Notes under the pieces: generated by a model | Databases searched by the model: none | The model's input: only the letters and a program-made list of their open reading frames with translations | Told to the model about the DNA's origin: nothing | Part shown: positions 17,896 to 25,979 of the stretch, in pieces | How positions within the stretch are numbered: the first letter of the stretch is position 1 | Layout: every line of letters starts with the position of its first letter | Assembly (NCBI RefSeq): GCF_014268455.2 | Contig: NZ_CP077085.1 | Span: 3,203,001 to 3,267,000 of the forward strand | DNA: 64,000 nt | Reading direction: 5' to 3' | Source of the DNA: Pseudomonas shahriarae | Lineage (GTDB): Bacteria > Pseudomonadota > Gammaproteobacteria > Pseudomonadales > Pseudomonadaceae | Made by a program: the position numbers and the translations under genes

Positions 17896-19311
17896 ATGAG
17901 CGATAGAATCCCCGTCCGATTAGTAGAAAATTTCGAGCCTGCACATCCAAAGAAGATGAAGGCCAAATCCAGCGACAACCTGATTCACACCCGCAGTTTC
18001 ACCGGCCTGTTCCGGACCTTGCGCATAAGCGGTGCAGGCTTTCTGTTCCTGGCGTTTTTTGGCACCGTGTGGCTGAACTGGGACTCACGCCAGGCGGTGT
18101 TGTGGGACCTGGCTGAAAGCAAGTTCCATATTTTTGGCGCAACCTTCTGGCCCCAGGATTTCATCCTGTTGTCGGCGCTGTTGATCATCTGTGCCTTCGG
18201 GCTGTTTGCCATTACGGTATTTGCCGGCCGCGTCTGGTGTGGCTACACCTGCCCGCAAAGCTCGTTTACCTGGCTGTTCATGTGGTGCGAGAAAGTCACC
18301 GAAGGTGAGCGAAACCAGCGGATCAAGCTGCAGGCCGCGCCCTGGAGCGTGAATAAACTGGCGCGCCGCGCCGCCAAACACACCCTGTGGCTGGCAATCA
18401 GTGTGCTGACCGGCTTGACCTTTGTCGGCTATTTCACCCCGATCCGGCCCCTGGCCGAGGAGCTGCTGACCTGGCAGATGGGCGGTGTCAGCCTGTTCTG
18501 GGTGCTGTTCTTTACCGGCGCCACCTACATCAACGCCGGCTGGCTGCGGGAAGCGGTGTGCATGCATATGTGCCCGTATGCACGGTTCCAGAGCGTGATG
18601 TTCGACAAGGACACCCTGACCATTTCCTACGACGCCGCCCGTGGCGAAAGCCGTGGCCCGCGCAAACGCGATGTGAACCCGGCCGATGTGGGTCTGGGCG
18701 ACTGCATCGACTGCCACTTGTGCGTGCAGGTCTGCCCCACCGGCATCGACATCCGCGATGGCCTGCAGATGGAGTGCATCGGCTGCGCCGCCTGCATCGA
18801 CGCCTGCGATTCGATCATGGATAAAATGGGTTATGCCCGGGGCTTGATCAGTTACACCTCCGAACATCAGTTGCAGGGTGGCAAGACCCACCTGCTGCGG
18901 CCACGCCTGATCGGCTACAGTGCCGTGCTGCTGGTGATGATCGCCGCCCTGGTGATGGCACTGGTGCAACGGCCCATGGTCTCGCTGGACGTCACCAAGG
19001 ACCGTGGCATGTTCCGGGAGAACAGCCAGGGGTTGATCGAGAACATCTACAGTTTGAAGATCATCAACAAGACCCAGCAGCGCCAGGATTACCGCGTACA
19101 ACTGGTGGATGGTGAAGGCTTCCAGCTACAGGGCAAGACCGAGATCAGCCTGGAGCCAGGAGAGATCACGGATGTGCCGGTGTCTGTGGCGCTGACCCGT
19201 GACAAGCCGACCAGCAGCTCGCAAACCATCCGTTTCAAGGTGACGGATATCGACGAGCCAAGTGTTTATAGTGTCGCCGACAGCCGTTTTGTCGCGCCGC
19301 TGAACCGCTGA
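17896..19311 (+). CDS. ccoG: Cytochrome oxidase accessory protein CcoG (FixG/RdxA)
   Basis: CcoG is a membrane iron-sulfur protein needed for copper handling during cbb3-type oxidase assembly. The 471-residue protein has about five membrane helices, the CGYTCPQSSF and CMHMCPYARF clusters, and a ferredoxin part with CIDCHLCVQVCP and CIGCAACIDACD (two 4Fe-4S centres), followed by a periplasmic Ig-like tail. The start at MSDRIPV is chosen over an in-frame ATG eight codons earlier. A five-codon reading frame (MSERP) starts at 17881 after GGAGG and ends in ATGA overlapping this start. ccoNOQP and ccoHIS are not adjacent, so this is an isolated, probably second copy. Confidence 0.93.
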   Translation: MSDRIPVRLVENFEPAHPKKMKAKSSDNLIHTRSFTGLFRTLRISGAGFLFLAFFGTVWLNWDSRQAVLWDLAESKFHIFGATFWPQDFILLSALLIICAFGLFAITVFAGRVWCGYTCPQSSFTWLFMWCEKVTEGERNQRIKLQAAPWSVNKLARRAAKHTLWLAISVLTGLTFVGYFTPIRPLAEELLTWQMGGVSLFWVLFFTGATYINAGWLREAVCMHMCPYARFQSVMFDKDTLTISYDAARGESRGPRKRDVNPADVGLGDCIDCHLCVQVCPTGIDIRDGLQMECIGCAACIDACDSIMDKMGYARGLISYTSEHQLQGGKTHLLRPRLIGYSAVLLVMIAALVMALVQRPMVSLDVTKDRGMFRENSQGLIENIYSLKIINKTQQRQDYRVQLVDGEGFQLQGKTEISLEPGEITDVPVSVALTRDKPTSSSQTIRFKVTDIDEPSVYSVADSRFVAPLNR

Positions 19312-19323
19312 CCCACGCAATCC

Positions 19324-19354
19324 CCCTGTGGGAGCAGGCTAGCCCTCTCCCACA
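19324..19354. repeat. REP-type palindrome after ccoG
   Basis: CTGTGGGAGCAGGCTAGCC followed by CTCTCCCACA is a degenerate REP element in the short gap between ccoG and the MocR gene. Confidence 0.6.
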
Positions 19355-19384
19355 TTTTGACCGCTGTAGAACATTAGGATCACG

Positions 19385-20794
19385 ATGAAACGCTACGAGA
19401 AATTTGCCGACGACATCGCTGAACTGATCCGCTCCGGCGTCCTCGGGCCGGGCCAGCGGGTGCCGTCGGTGCGCTATGCCAGCCAGACCTATGGCGTCAG
19501 CCCCTCCACGGTGTTCCAGGCCTATTACCTGCTGGAGCGCCGCGGCCTGATCCGGGCGCGGCCGCGCTCCGGGTATTTCGTCAATACCCACGCGCCCAGC
19601 CCGTTTTCGGAGCCGGCAGTCAGCGCCCATGTTCACGAATCCACCGAGGTGGACGTCAGTGAGCTGGTGTTCTCGGTACTGGATTCGATCAAGGATCCGC
19701 AGACCGTGCCCTTCGGCTCGGCCTTCCCCAGCCCGACGCTGTTCCCCCTGCAACGCCTGGCCCGCTCCATGGCCAGCGCCAGCCGCGAAATGGACCCGCG
19801 CATGGTGGTCACGGACATGTCGCCGGGCAACCCGCAACTGCGTCGGCAAATCGCCCTGCGCTACATGGTCGGTGGCTTGATGCTGCCCATGGAAGAGCTG
19901 CTGATCACCAACGGCGCCCTGGAAGCGCTGAACCTGTGCCTGCAAGCGGTGACTGAGCCTGGCGATCTGGTGGCCATCGAAGCCCCGGCGTTTTATGCCT
20001 GCCTGCAAGTGTTGGAGCGCTTGAAGCTCAAGGCCGTGGAAATTCCGGTGCATCCGCGTGATGGCATTGACCTGAAGGTGCTGGCCCAGACCCTGGAGCG
20101 CTACCCGATCAAGGCCTGCTGGTGTATGACCAGCTTCCAGAACCCCATGGGTGCGACCATGCCCGAGGCCAAGAAGCAGGAGCTGGTCGAGTTGTTGCGC
20201 GGGCACCAGGTGCCGCTGATTGAAGACGATGTGTACGCCGAACTGTACTACGGTCAACAGGCGCCCAAGCCGGCCAAGGCCTTCGACACTGAAGGCCTGG
20301 TGATGCACTGCGGTTCCTTCGCCAAGAGCCTGGCCCCGGGCTATCGCGTGGGCTGGGTTGCGGCAGGCCGCTACGCGCAAAAGATTGAACGTCTGAAGCT
20401 GATGACCTCGCTATGCGCCTCGATGCCGGCCCAGGCGGCCATTGCCGACTATCTGCAACACGGCGGCTACGACCGCCACCTGCGCAAATTGCGTTATGCC
20501 CTGGAAGAACAGCAAAGTGCCATGCTCGCGGCCATCGCCCGTTACTTTCCGGCGCAAACCCGGGTCAGTCAGCCCGCCGGCGGATATTTCCTGTGGCTGG
20601 AGCTGCCGGAGCAGACCGACTCGCTGAAACTGTTCCAGATGGCCCTGGCCCAGGGCATCAGCATTGCACCGGGGCCGATCTTTTCGCCGACCCAGCGTTT
20701 TCGTAACTGTATCCGTCTGAATTACGGCAGCCCCTGGGATGAAACAGCGGAAAAGGCCATGGAGACGCTGGGGCGGATTGTGCGTTCGTTTTGA
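19385..20794 (+). CDS. MocR-family regulator (GntR HTH + aminotransferase domain)
   Basis: The 469-residue protein combines an N-terminal GntR winged helix (residues 1-70: GVLGPGQRVPSVRYASQTYGVSPSTVFQAYYLLERRG split over the helices) with a fold-type I aminotransferase domain. Typical residues are visible: SFQNPMG, EDDVYAELYY, and GSFAKSLAPGYRVGW with the PLP lysine. MocR proteins normally sense a PLP-linked amine or vitamin B6 and control a neighbouring gene. Here neighbours are ccoG upstream and a small unknown downstream, which does not identify the target. Confidence 0.92.
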   Translation: MKRYEKFADDIAELIRSGVLGPGQRVPSVRYASQTYGVSPSTVFQAYYLLERRGLIRARPRSGYFVNTHAPSPFSEPAVSAHVHESTEVDVSELVFSVLDSIKDPQTVPFGSAFPSPTLFPLQRLARSMASASREMDPRMVVTDMSPGNPQLRRQIALRYMVGGLMLPMEELLITNGALEALNLCLQAVTEPGDLVAIEAPAFYACLQVLERLKLKAVEIPVHPRDGIDLKVLAQTLERYPIKACWCMTSFQNPMGATMPEAKKQELVELLRGHQVPLIEDDVYAELYYGQQAPKPAKAFDTEGLVMHCGSFAKSLAPGYRVGWVAAGRYAQKIERLKLMTSLCASMPAQAAIADYLQHGGYDRHLRKLRYALEEQQSAMLAAIARYFPAQTRVSQPAGGYFLWLELPEQTDSLKLFQMALAQGISIAPGPIFSPTQRFRNCIRLNYGSPWDETAEKAMETLGRIVRSF

Positions 20795-20890
20795 AAAACG
20801 CCTTGAAATAGATCAGCTCAACGGTGCCGTTGGACCGCGTGATTGCGCGGTTTAACATTCGCCTCTTTTCACTCAAAAAAGAGAGGTGCC

Positions 20891-21352
20891 ATGAACAATG
20901 TCCTACCACCATTTTTTCATTTTCCATTGCCCATCCCGCCCAACTACATGCGGGTCGCAGAACAGCGCGCAGTCCGCCAACTGACTGGCCCCATGGGACG
21001 CCCTGCGGGGGATCACCGTTCGGCGGAAAGGATTATCGAACAGAGTGCGGTGTTGACGGACTACGTCGACGGCAACGATCGCTGGCAATTGGACCGGGAT
21101 CTCAAGCGGCATCTGGGCGACTGGACGCAAGCCAATCCGGACCCGGACGCTCGCGCCAACGCCGCCTACGATCTGGATAAGGTGTTGCGCTTCATTGATA
21201 ACCTGGACGAGTGCAAGCTCGACGGTAGTGAGGAGCGCAACGGCAAGATAGACGGGTTTTCCGAAAGGGGTGTGGTCATCCTGCACAACTCCGAGGCTGA
21301 CCGCCTGGACCAGTTCGCCCGCAAAGGCTACTCGGTGCTGCCCACCTTTTGA
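20891..21352 (+). CDS. Unknown 153-residue protein
   Basis: The start MNNVLPPFF has a good ribosome site (GAGAGGTGCC). The product is soluble and acidic, with no signal peptide: a Pro/Phe-rich first 20 residues, a helical middle with RAVRQLTGPMGRPAG and LTDYVDGNDRW, and an end with LDGSEERNGKIDGFSE and ARKGYSVLPTF. No family was recognised. The Asp/Gly/Asn segment is loosely reminiscent of a calcium loop but does not fit an EF-hand. The preceding 96 bp contain a small hairpin (CCGCG TGATTG CGCGG) and are AT-rich. It may be horizontally acquired. Confidence 0.7.
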   Translation: MNNVLPPFFHFPLPIPPNYMRVAEQRAVRQLTGPMGRPAGDHRSAERIIEQSAVLTDYVDGNDRWQLDRDLKRHLGDWTQANPDPDARANAAYDLDKVLRFIDNLDECKLDGSEERNGKIDGFSERGVVILHNSEADRLDQFARKGYSVLPTF

Positions 21353-21370
21353 CGCGTTACGGCAGGCCTG

Positions 21371-22117
21371 CTAGCGGCCGCCCCCCACGTCAATAAACGT
21401 CCCGGTGGCGTAGGACGCCTTGTCCGACAACAGCCAGACAATCGCTTCCGCCACTTCATCCGGGCGCCCGCCGCGGGCCATGGGAATGCCGGACTCAAGC
21501 TTGCTGACCCGATCCGGGTCGCCGCTCAGGGCATGGAACTCGGTGTAGATATAGCCGGGGCGCACGGCATTGACACGAATCCCCTCGCCCGCCACTTCCT
21601 TGGACAGGCCAACGGTGAAGCTGTCCAGCGCGCCCTTGGACGCCGCATAGTCCACATACTCACCGGGCGCGCCAATGCGCGAGGCCACCGACGAGACGTT
21701 GACGATGCTGCCACCCTGCCCGCCATGCTTGGGCGACATGCGCAGCAGCGCATGCTTGGCACACAGGATCGGCCCTAGCACGTTGGTCTTGAGGACTTTC
21801 AGGATACGGAATTCGGACATCTCATCGACCCGTGATTTATGCCCGACGGTCCCGGCATTGTTGACCAGCGCGGTGACGCGCCCCAGTTCGGTGTCGACGC
21901 GGTTGAACAGGCTGATCACTTCGTCTTCGATGCTGACATCGGCGCGCACCGCAATGGCCTGGGCACCGAGTGCGCGCACTTGCTCCAGTACCCGCAGAGC
22001 GGCGGCTTCATCGGACTGGAAATTGATGCAGATGCGATAGCCCTGTCGGGCCGCCAGCAAGGCTGTGGCGGCGCCGATCCCACGACTGCCACCGGTGATG
22101 ATGACGACTTTGTCCAT
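21371..22117 (-). CDS. Short-chain dehydrogenase/reductase
   Basis: The 248-residue SDR starts at MDKVVIITGG (GGGGAG nine bases upstream; a longer frame to 22198 is unlikely). Classical motifs: TGGSRGIG for the cofactor, NNAG, the catalytic Ser in VNVSSVAS and Tyr/Lys in YVDYAASKG, and RPGYIYTEFH after it. INFQSDE after strand two lacks the acidic residue typical of NAD preference, suggesting NADPH. The substrate cannot be inferred; the gene is single between a small unknown and a c-di-GMP protein. Confidence 0.9.
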   Translation of the reverse strand: MDKVVIITGGSRGIGAATALLAARQGYRICINFQSDEAAALRVLEQVRALGAQAIAVRADVSIEDEVISLFNRVDTELGRVTALVNNAGTVGHKSRVDEMSEFRILKVLKTNVLGPILCAKHALLRMSPKHGGQGGSIVNVSSVASRIGAPGEYVDYAASKGALDSFTVGLSKEVAGEGIRVNAVRPGYIYTEFHALSGDPDRVSKLESGIPMARGGRPDEVAEAIVWLLSDKASYATGTFIDVGGGR

Positions 22118-22204
22118 GCGTAGTGACTCCCCATTCAACCTGAGCTGTTGGATCCAAGAATACCTGCGCCTGCCAGGTTTTGCATGGACCGGGGTCAATT
22201 GATC

Positions 22205-24298
22205 TCACGGTGGGGTCAAGCGCTCCCTGGCCACGATGGCGCTCATAAAGGTATCCGCCGGCAGTGGGTGGCCCAGCAGGTAGCCTTGCAGCGAGTTACA
22301 GCCCAGGCGCGTGAGGAAATCCTGCTGCATGTCGGTCTCGACCCCCTCGGCAACGATGCGCAGGCCCAGGGCCTGGCCCAGGGCGACAATTGCCGAGACG
22401 ATGGCGGCATCGTCGCTGTCGTGCTCCAGGTCGCGCACAAAGCCACGGTCGATTTTCAGCTCATTGGCCGGCAGGCGCTTGAGGTACATCAGACTGGAGT
22501 AGCCGGTGCCAAAGTCGTCAATGGACAAATCCACGCCCATTTCCGAGAGTTCCTGCAACACCCGCATGCTCGCATCGGCATCGCTCATAGCCGTGGTTTC
22601 GGTGATTTCCAGGGTCAGGCTATTGGCCGGCAACTGGTGGCGCTGCAGGGCGTTGGCCACACTGGTGACCAGCCCGGCATGGCAGAACTGCAGGGCCGAC
22701 AGGTTCACCGCAATACGCCAGTCCCGGTACCCCTGGGCAAACCACACCTGCATTTGCCGGCATGCTTCGTTGAGCACCCAATCGCCGATGGCGATGATCA
22801 CCCCGGTTTTTTCCGCCAACTCGATAAACTTGTCCGGCAGCAACAGGCCGTGTTGTGGGTGCTCCCAGCGCAACAGGGCTTCGGCACCGATGGCGCGACC
22901 GCTGAGGGCGTCGAACTTGGGCTGGTAGTACAGGCGCAACTGCTGCTGTTCAACCGCCTTGCGCAAATCCTGCAACAGTTGCAGTTGCTTGCGCGCATTG
23001 GTGTTCATTGACACATCAAAAAAGCTGTAGCCGTTCTTGCCCATGCTCTTGGCGTGATACATCGCCGCATCGGCATTCATCAACAGTTCCTGGGGCGTTG
23101 CGCCGTTACCGGGGAACAGGGCAATGCCGACACTGGCAGAGATGCTCAAGTCATGCTCGGCTACGCGGAACGATTGGTTGATCAATCCCACCTGGCGTTC
23201 GGCCAGACGCAGCGCATCGTCGGGCTGGCTCAACTGCACCAGCAACACGAACTCATCGCCGCCGATCCGCGCCAGGGTGTCCTGACCGCGCAGGTCTTCG
23301 CGCAGGCGCAGGCCCACCTCGCGCAGCAATTGGTCACCCAGATGATGGCCGAAGGCGTCATTGACCGGTTTAAAACCGTCGAGGTCGATAAACATCAGGG
23401 CAAAACACCCACCTTGCTCCGCCACCAACTGGGTGGCCTGCTGAATGCGATCGGCCAGCAGCGTACGGTTTGGCAGGCCGGTCAGCGTGTCGTGCAGGGC
23501 CAGGTGGGTGAGTTCCTGGTTGGCCAGGCTCAAGGAATCGGCCAACACAGCGGTGCGTGCTTCCAGGCGCGCATCGAGCAAGGAGGTCAATAGCGCGAAG
23601 GCCAGGATTGCCAGGGTGGTCACCAACACTAGATTGTCCAGGCCGGTGCCGCTCAGGCCATCCACCGACGCCCCGCAAAAACTGCCATCGGCAAAACGCG
23701 CCGCCGCCATGCCGGTGTAATGCATGCCGACGATGGCCACGCCCATCACCACCGCCGCAGCGCTCCGTGCCAGGCGTACATAGGGGGTGTTGCGCCGCAG
23801 TTTGAAGGCAATCCATAACGCGGCGGCCGAGGCCCCCACGGCAATCAGCAATGAGGCGATGAACAAGGTGGGGTCGTAGTCGATGCCCGGCATCATGCGC
23901 ATGGCGGCCATGCCGGTGTAGTGCATGGTGCTGATCCCCGCCCCCATGATCAAGGCGCCAAACCCCAGTTGCCAGGCCGGCAGACGCGGTTGGTTGACCA
24001 GCCACAGGGCGAAGCCACTGGACAGGACGGCGATCAACAGCGACAGCGCCGTTATGCCGATGTCGTAGCCCAGGGCAATCGGCAGGCGAAACGCCAACAT
24101 CCCGATAAAGTGCATCGACCACACGCCAATCCCCATGGCCAGGGCGCCGCCGGCCATCCACAGGTACACAGCCCGGCCCTTGGCGGTGGCAATCCGACCG
24201 GTCAGGTCCAGAGCGGTATAGGACGCCAGGATGGCCACAAACAGGGAGATCAGGACCAACGCGGGGGAATAACTGCCGGTAAGCATGTGACGTCTCAT
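22205..24298 (-). CDS. MHYT-GGDEF-EAL c-di-GMP protein
   Basis: This 697-residue inner-membrane protein begins with a seven-helix MHYT sensor (MHFIGMLAF, MHYTGMAAM, MHYTGMAAAR), proposed to bind copper and sense CO, NO or oxygen. It continues with a GGDEF domain (RIGGDEFVLLV, intact signature) and an EAL domain (AEALLRWEHP, and DDFGTGYSSLMYLKRLP). Both catalytic signatures look complete, so it may make or degrade c-di-GMP. It resembles P. aeruginosa MucR/NbdA-type proteins. MRRHMLTG could start at the second Met (24286). It is monocistronic. Confidence 0.93.
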   Translation of the reverse strand: MRRHMLTGSYSPALVLISLFVAILASYTALDLTGRIATAKGRAVYLWMAGGALAMGIGVWSMHFIGMLAFRLPIALGYDIGITALSLLIAVLSSGFALWLVNQPRLPAWQLGFGALIMGAGISTMHYTGMAAMRMMPGIDYDPTLFIASLLIAVGASAAALWIAFKLRRNTPYVRLARSAAAVVMGVAIVGMHYTGMAAARFADGSFCGASVDGLSGTGLDNLVLVTTLAILAFALLTSLLDARLEARTAVLADSLSLANQELTHLALHDTLTGLPNRTLLADRIQQATQLVAEQGGCFALMFIDLDGFKPVNDAFGHHLGDQLLREVGLRLREDLRGQDTLARIGGDEFVLLVQLSQPDDALRLAERQVGLINQSFRVAEHDLSISASVGIALFPGNGATPQELLMNADAAMYHAKSMGKNGYSFFDVSMNTNARKQLQLLQDLRKAVEQQQLRLYYQPKFDALSGRAIGAEALLRWEHPQHGLLLPDKFIELAEKTGVIIAIGDWVLNEACRQMQVWFAQGYRDWRIAVNLSALQFCHAGLVTSVANALQRHQLPANSLTLEITETTAMSDADASMRVLQELSEMGVDLSIDDFGTGYSSLMYLKRLPANELKIDRGFVRDLEHDSDDAAIVSAIVALGQALGLRIVAEGVETDMQQDFLTRLGCNSLQGYLLGHPLPADTFMSAIVARERLTPP

Positions 24299-24429
24299 GG
24301 ATGACGATGCGAACGGCGTCCGTGCCGGGGGAAAGTCGGGGATTGTAGCGAGAATAATTCTCGTACAGGTGGAATATTGTCACAAGGCCATTACTGAAAA
24401 TGTATGGCCTGGGGAGGGGCGAAACTACA

Positions 24430-24465
24430 GTCGGTGGAAGCGGGCTTGCCCGCGATGGCGTCAGC
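24430..24465. repeat. REP element between opmB and the MHYT gene
   Basis: GAAGCGGGCTTGCCCGCGAT is a REP core in a 229-bp gap. The rest of the gap shows only a small CCCTGAGGG-type palindrome near 24473. Confidence 0.65.
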
Positions 24466-24527
24466 AATAACCCCTGAGGGTTTATCAGCTGTTCATCCGT
24501 TATCGTTGACGACCATCGCCGACAGGG

Positions 24528-25979
24528 TCAGGGTTTTTCGTTTGGCTCCAACTGGCCATCCCAACCACCACCCAGCGCTGCAATCAGTTGCACGCTGGCC
24601 ACCAGCCGGGTTTGCAGCAAGGTCAGCACGGTACGTTCGTTGCTCAACGCCGTCGCCTGGACGTTGACCACATCCAGGTAGGCAATCAGGCCGGCCTTGT
24701 ACTGGTTCTGGGTCAGGCGCAGAGATTCCCGCGCGGACTCCAGGGCCTCGTTGCTCACGCCCGCCTCGTCTTCCAGAACCTTGAGCTGGACCATGTAGTT
24801 TTCCACCTCGCGGAAACCGTCGAGTACGGTCTGGCGGTACTTGGCCACGGTTTCGTCGTAGGACGCTTCGGCGCGGTCAACTTCTGCCGAGCGCTGCCCG
24901 CCGTCGAACAGGGTCATCGCCAGTTTCGGCCCCACCGACCAGAAGCGGTTGGGCAGGCTGATCCAGTCGGCATAGGTGCTGCTGGAGTAACCACCGGCCA
25001 GACTCAGGGTCAGGTCGGGGTAGTAGGCGGTTTTCGCCACGCCGATATTGGCGTTGGCGGCAATCACTGCGCGCTCCGCCGAGGCAATATCCGGGCGGCG
25101 TTCCAGCAGTTGCGATGGCAGGTTGGCAGGAATCTGCGGCAGTGCCGGTATGTCCTTGCTCACCGCCAGGTTGAACATGGCAGGAGGTTCGCCGATCAAT
25201 ACCGCGATGGCGTTTTCCAGTTGCGCCCGTTGCCAAACCAGGTCGATCAGACTGGCCTGGGTACTCTTGAGCTGGGTCTGGGCCTGGGCGACAGCGTCCT
25301 TGCCTGAGACACCGGCGCGGTACTGGTTCTGGGTCATTTGCAGCGAGCGCTGATAGGTCTCGACGGTGGTTTGCAGCAAGCGCGTCTGTTCGTCCATGAC
25401 CCGCAATTGCAGGTAGTTCTGCACCAGTTCCGACTGCTGGCTCAGGCGCATGGCCGCCAGGTCGGCGGCGCTGGCTTGGGCGCTGGCGTCGCTGGCTTCC
25501 AGGCCTCGGCGTAATTTGCCCCAGATATCGGCTTCCCAGCTCACCCCCAACTGGGTGTTGAGGGTGTCGCGGATACCACTGCTGGAGCTGCTCAAGCTCG
25601 CATTACTGCTACCCGTGCCCTGGCTGGCGCGGGTTTTCCCGGCGCTCAGGTCGACGGTCGGAAAGAACGCGCCACGGGAGCTGCGTGCCGTGGCCTGGGC
25701 CTGGCGGTAGCGGGCTTCGGCCTGGGCCACGGTCTGGTTGGCGTTGTTGAGCTTGTCCACCAGGCTGTTGAGTTGCTGGTCGCCATACAGCTCCCACCAG
25801 GCGCCACGGGCCAGGGCATCGCTGGGGGCGGCCTGGCGCCAGCCCTGGGCTTCTTTGTACTGCGCCGGCTCGGCAACTTGCGGGCGCTGGTAATCGGGGC
25901 CGATGGCGCAGGCGCTGAGGAACACGGCGCAAAACATCACCGTCAGTGCAGGGGCCCGGAAAACAATTGATTCGGTCAT
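24528..25979 (-). CDS. opmB: Outer-membrane channel lipoprotein OpmB
   Basis: NodT-family TolC-like outer-membrane factor, 483 residues. The start MTESIVF overlaps the end of muxC by four bases (ATGA). The signal peptide ends in the lipobox LSAC (CAIGPDYQRP after cleavage), giving a lipid-anchored channel. The two repeated OEP halves are visible, with long helical stretches (QTVAQAEARYRQAQA and AVIAANANIGVAKTAYYPDL split between halves). It completes the MuxABC tripartite pump as its last gene. Confidence 0.94.
   Translation of the reverse strand: MTESIVFRAPALTVMFCAVFLSACAIGPDYQRPQVAEPAQYKEAQGWRQAAPSDALARGAWWELYGDQQLNSLVDKLNNANQTVAQAEARYRQAQATARSSRGAFFPTVDLSAGKTRASQGTGSSNASLSSSSSGIRDTLNTQLGVSWEADIWGKLRRGLEASDASAQASAADLAAMRLSQQSELVQNYLQLRVMDEQTRLLQTTVETYQRSLQMTQNQYRAGVSGKDAVAQAQTQLKSTQASLIDLVWQRAQLENAIAVLIGEPPAMFNLAVSKDIPALPQIPANLPSQLLERRPDIASAERAVIAANANIGVAKTAYYPDLTLSLAGGYSSSTYADWISLPNRFWSVGPKLAMTLFDGGQRSAEVDRAEASYDETVAKYRQTVLDGFREVENYMVQLKVLEDEAGVSNEALESARESLRLTQNQYKAGLIAYLDVVNVQATALSNERTVLTLLQTRLVASVQLIAALGGGWDGQLEPNEKP

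Noticed and set aside
21235..21290. EF-hand calcium loop in the 153-residue unknown
   Set aside because: The Asp/Asn/Gly spacing does not fit the 12-residue DxDxDG loop.
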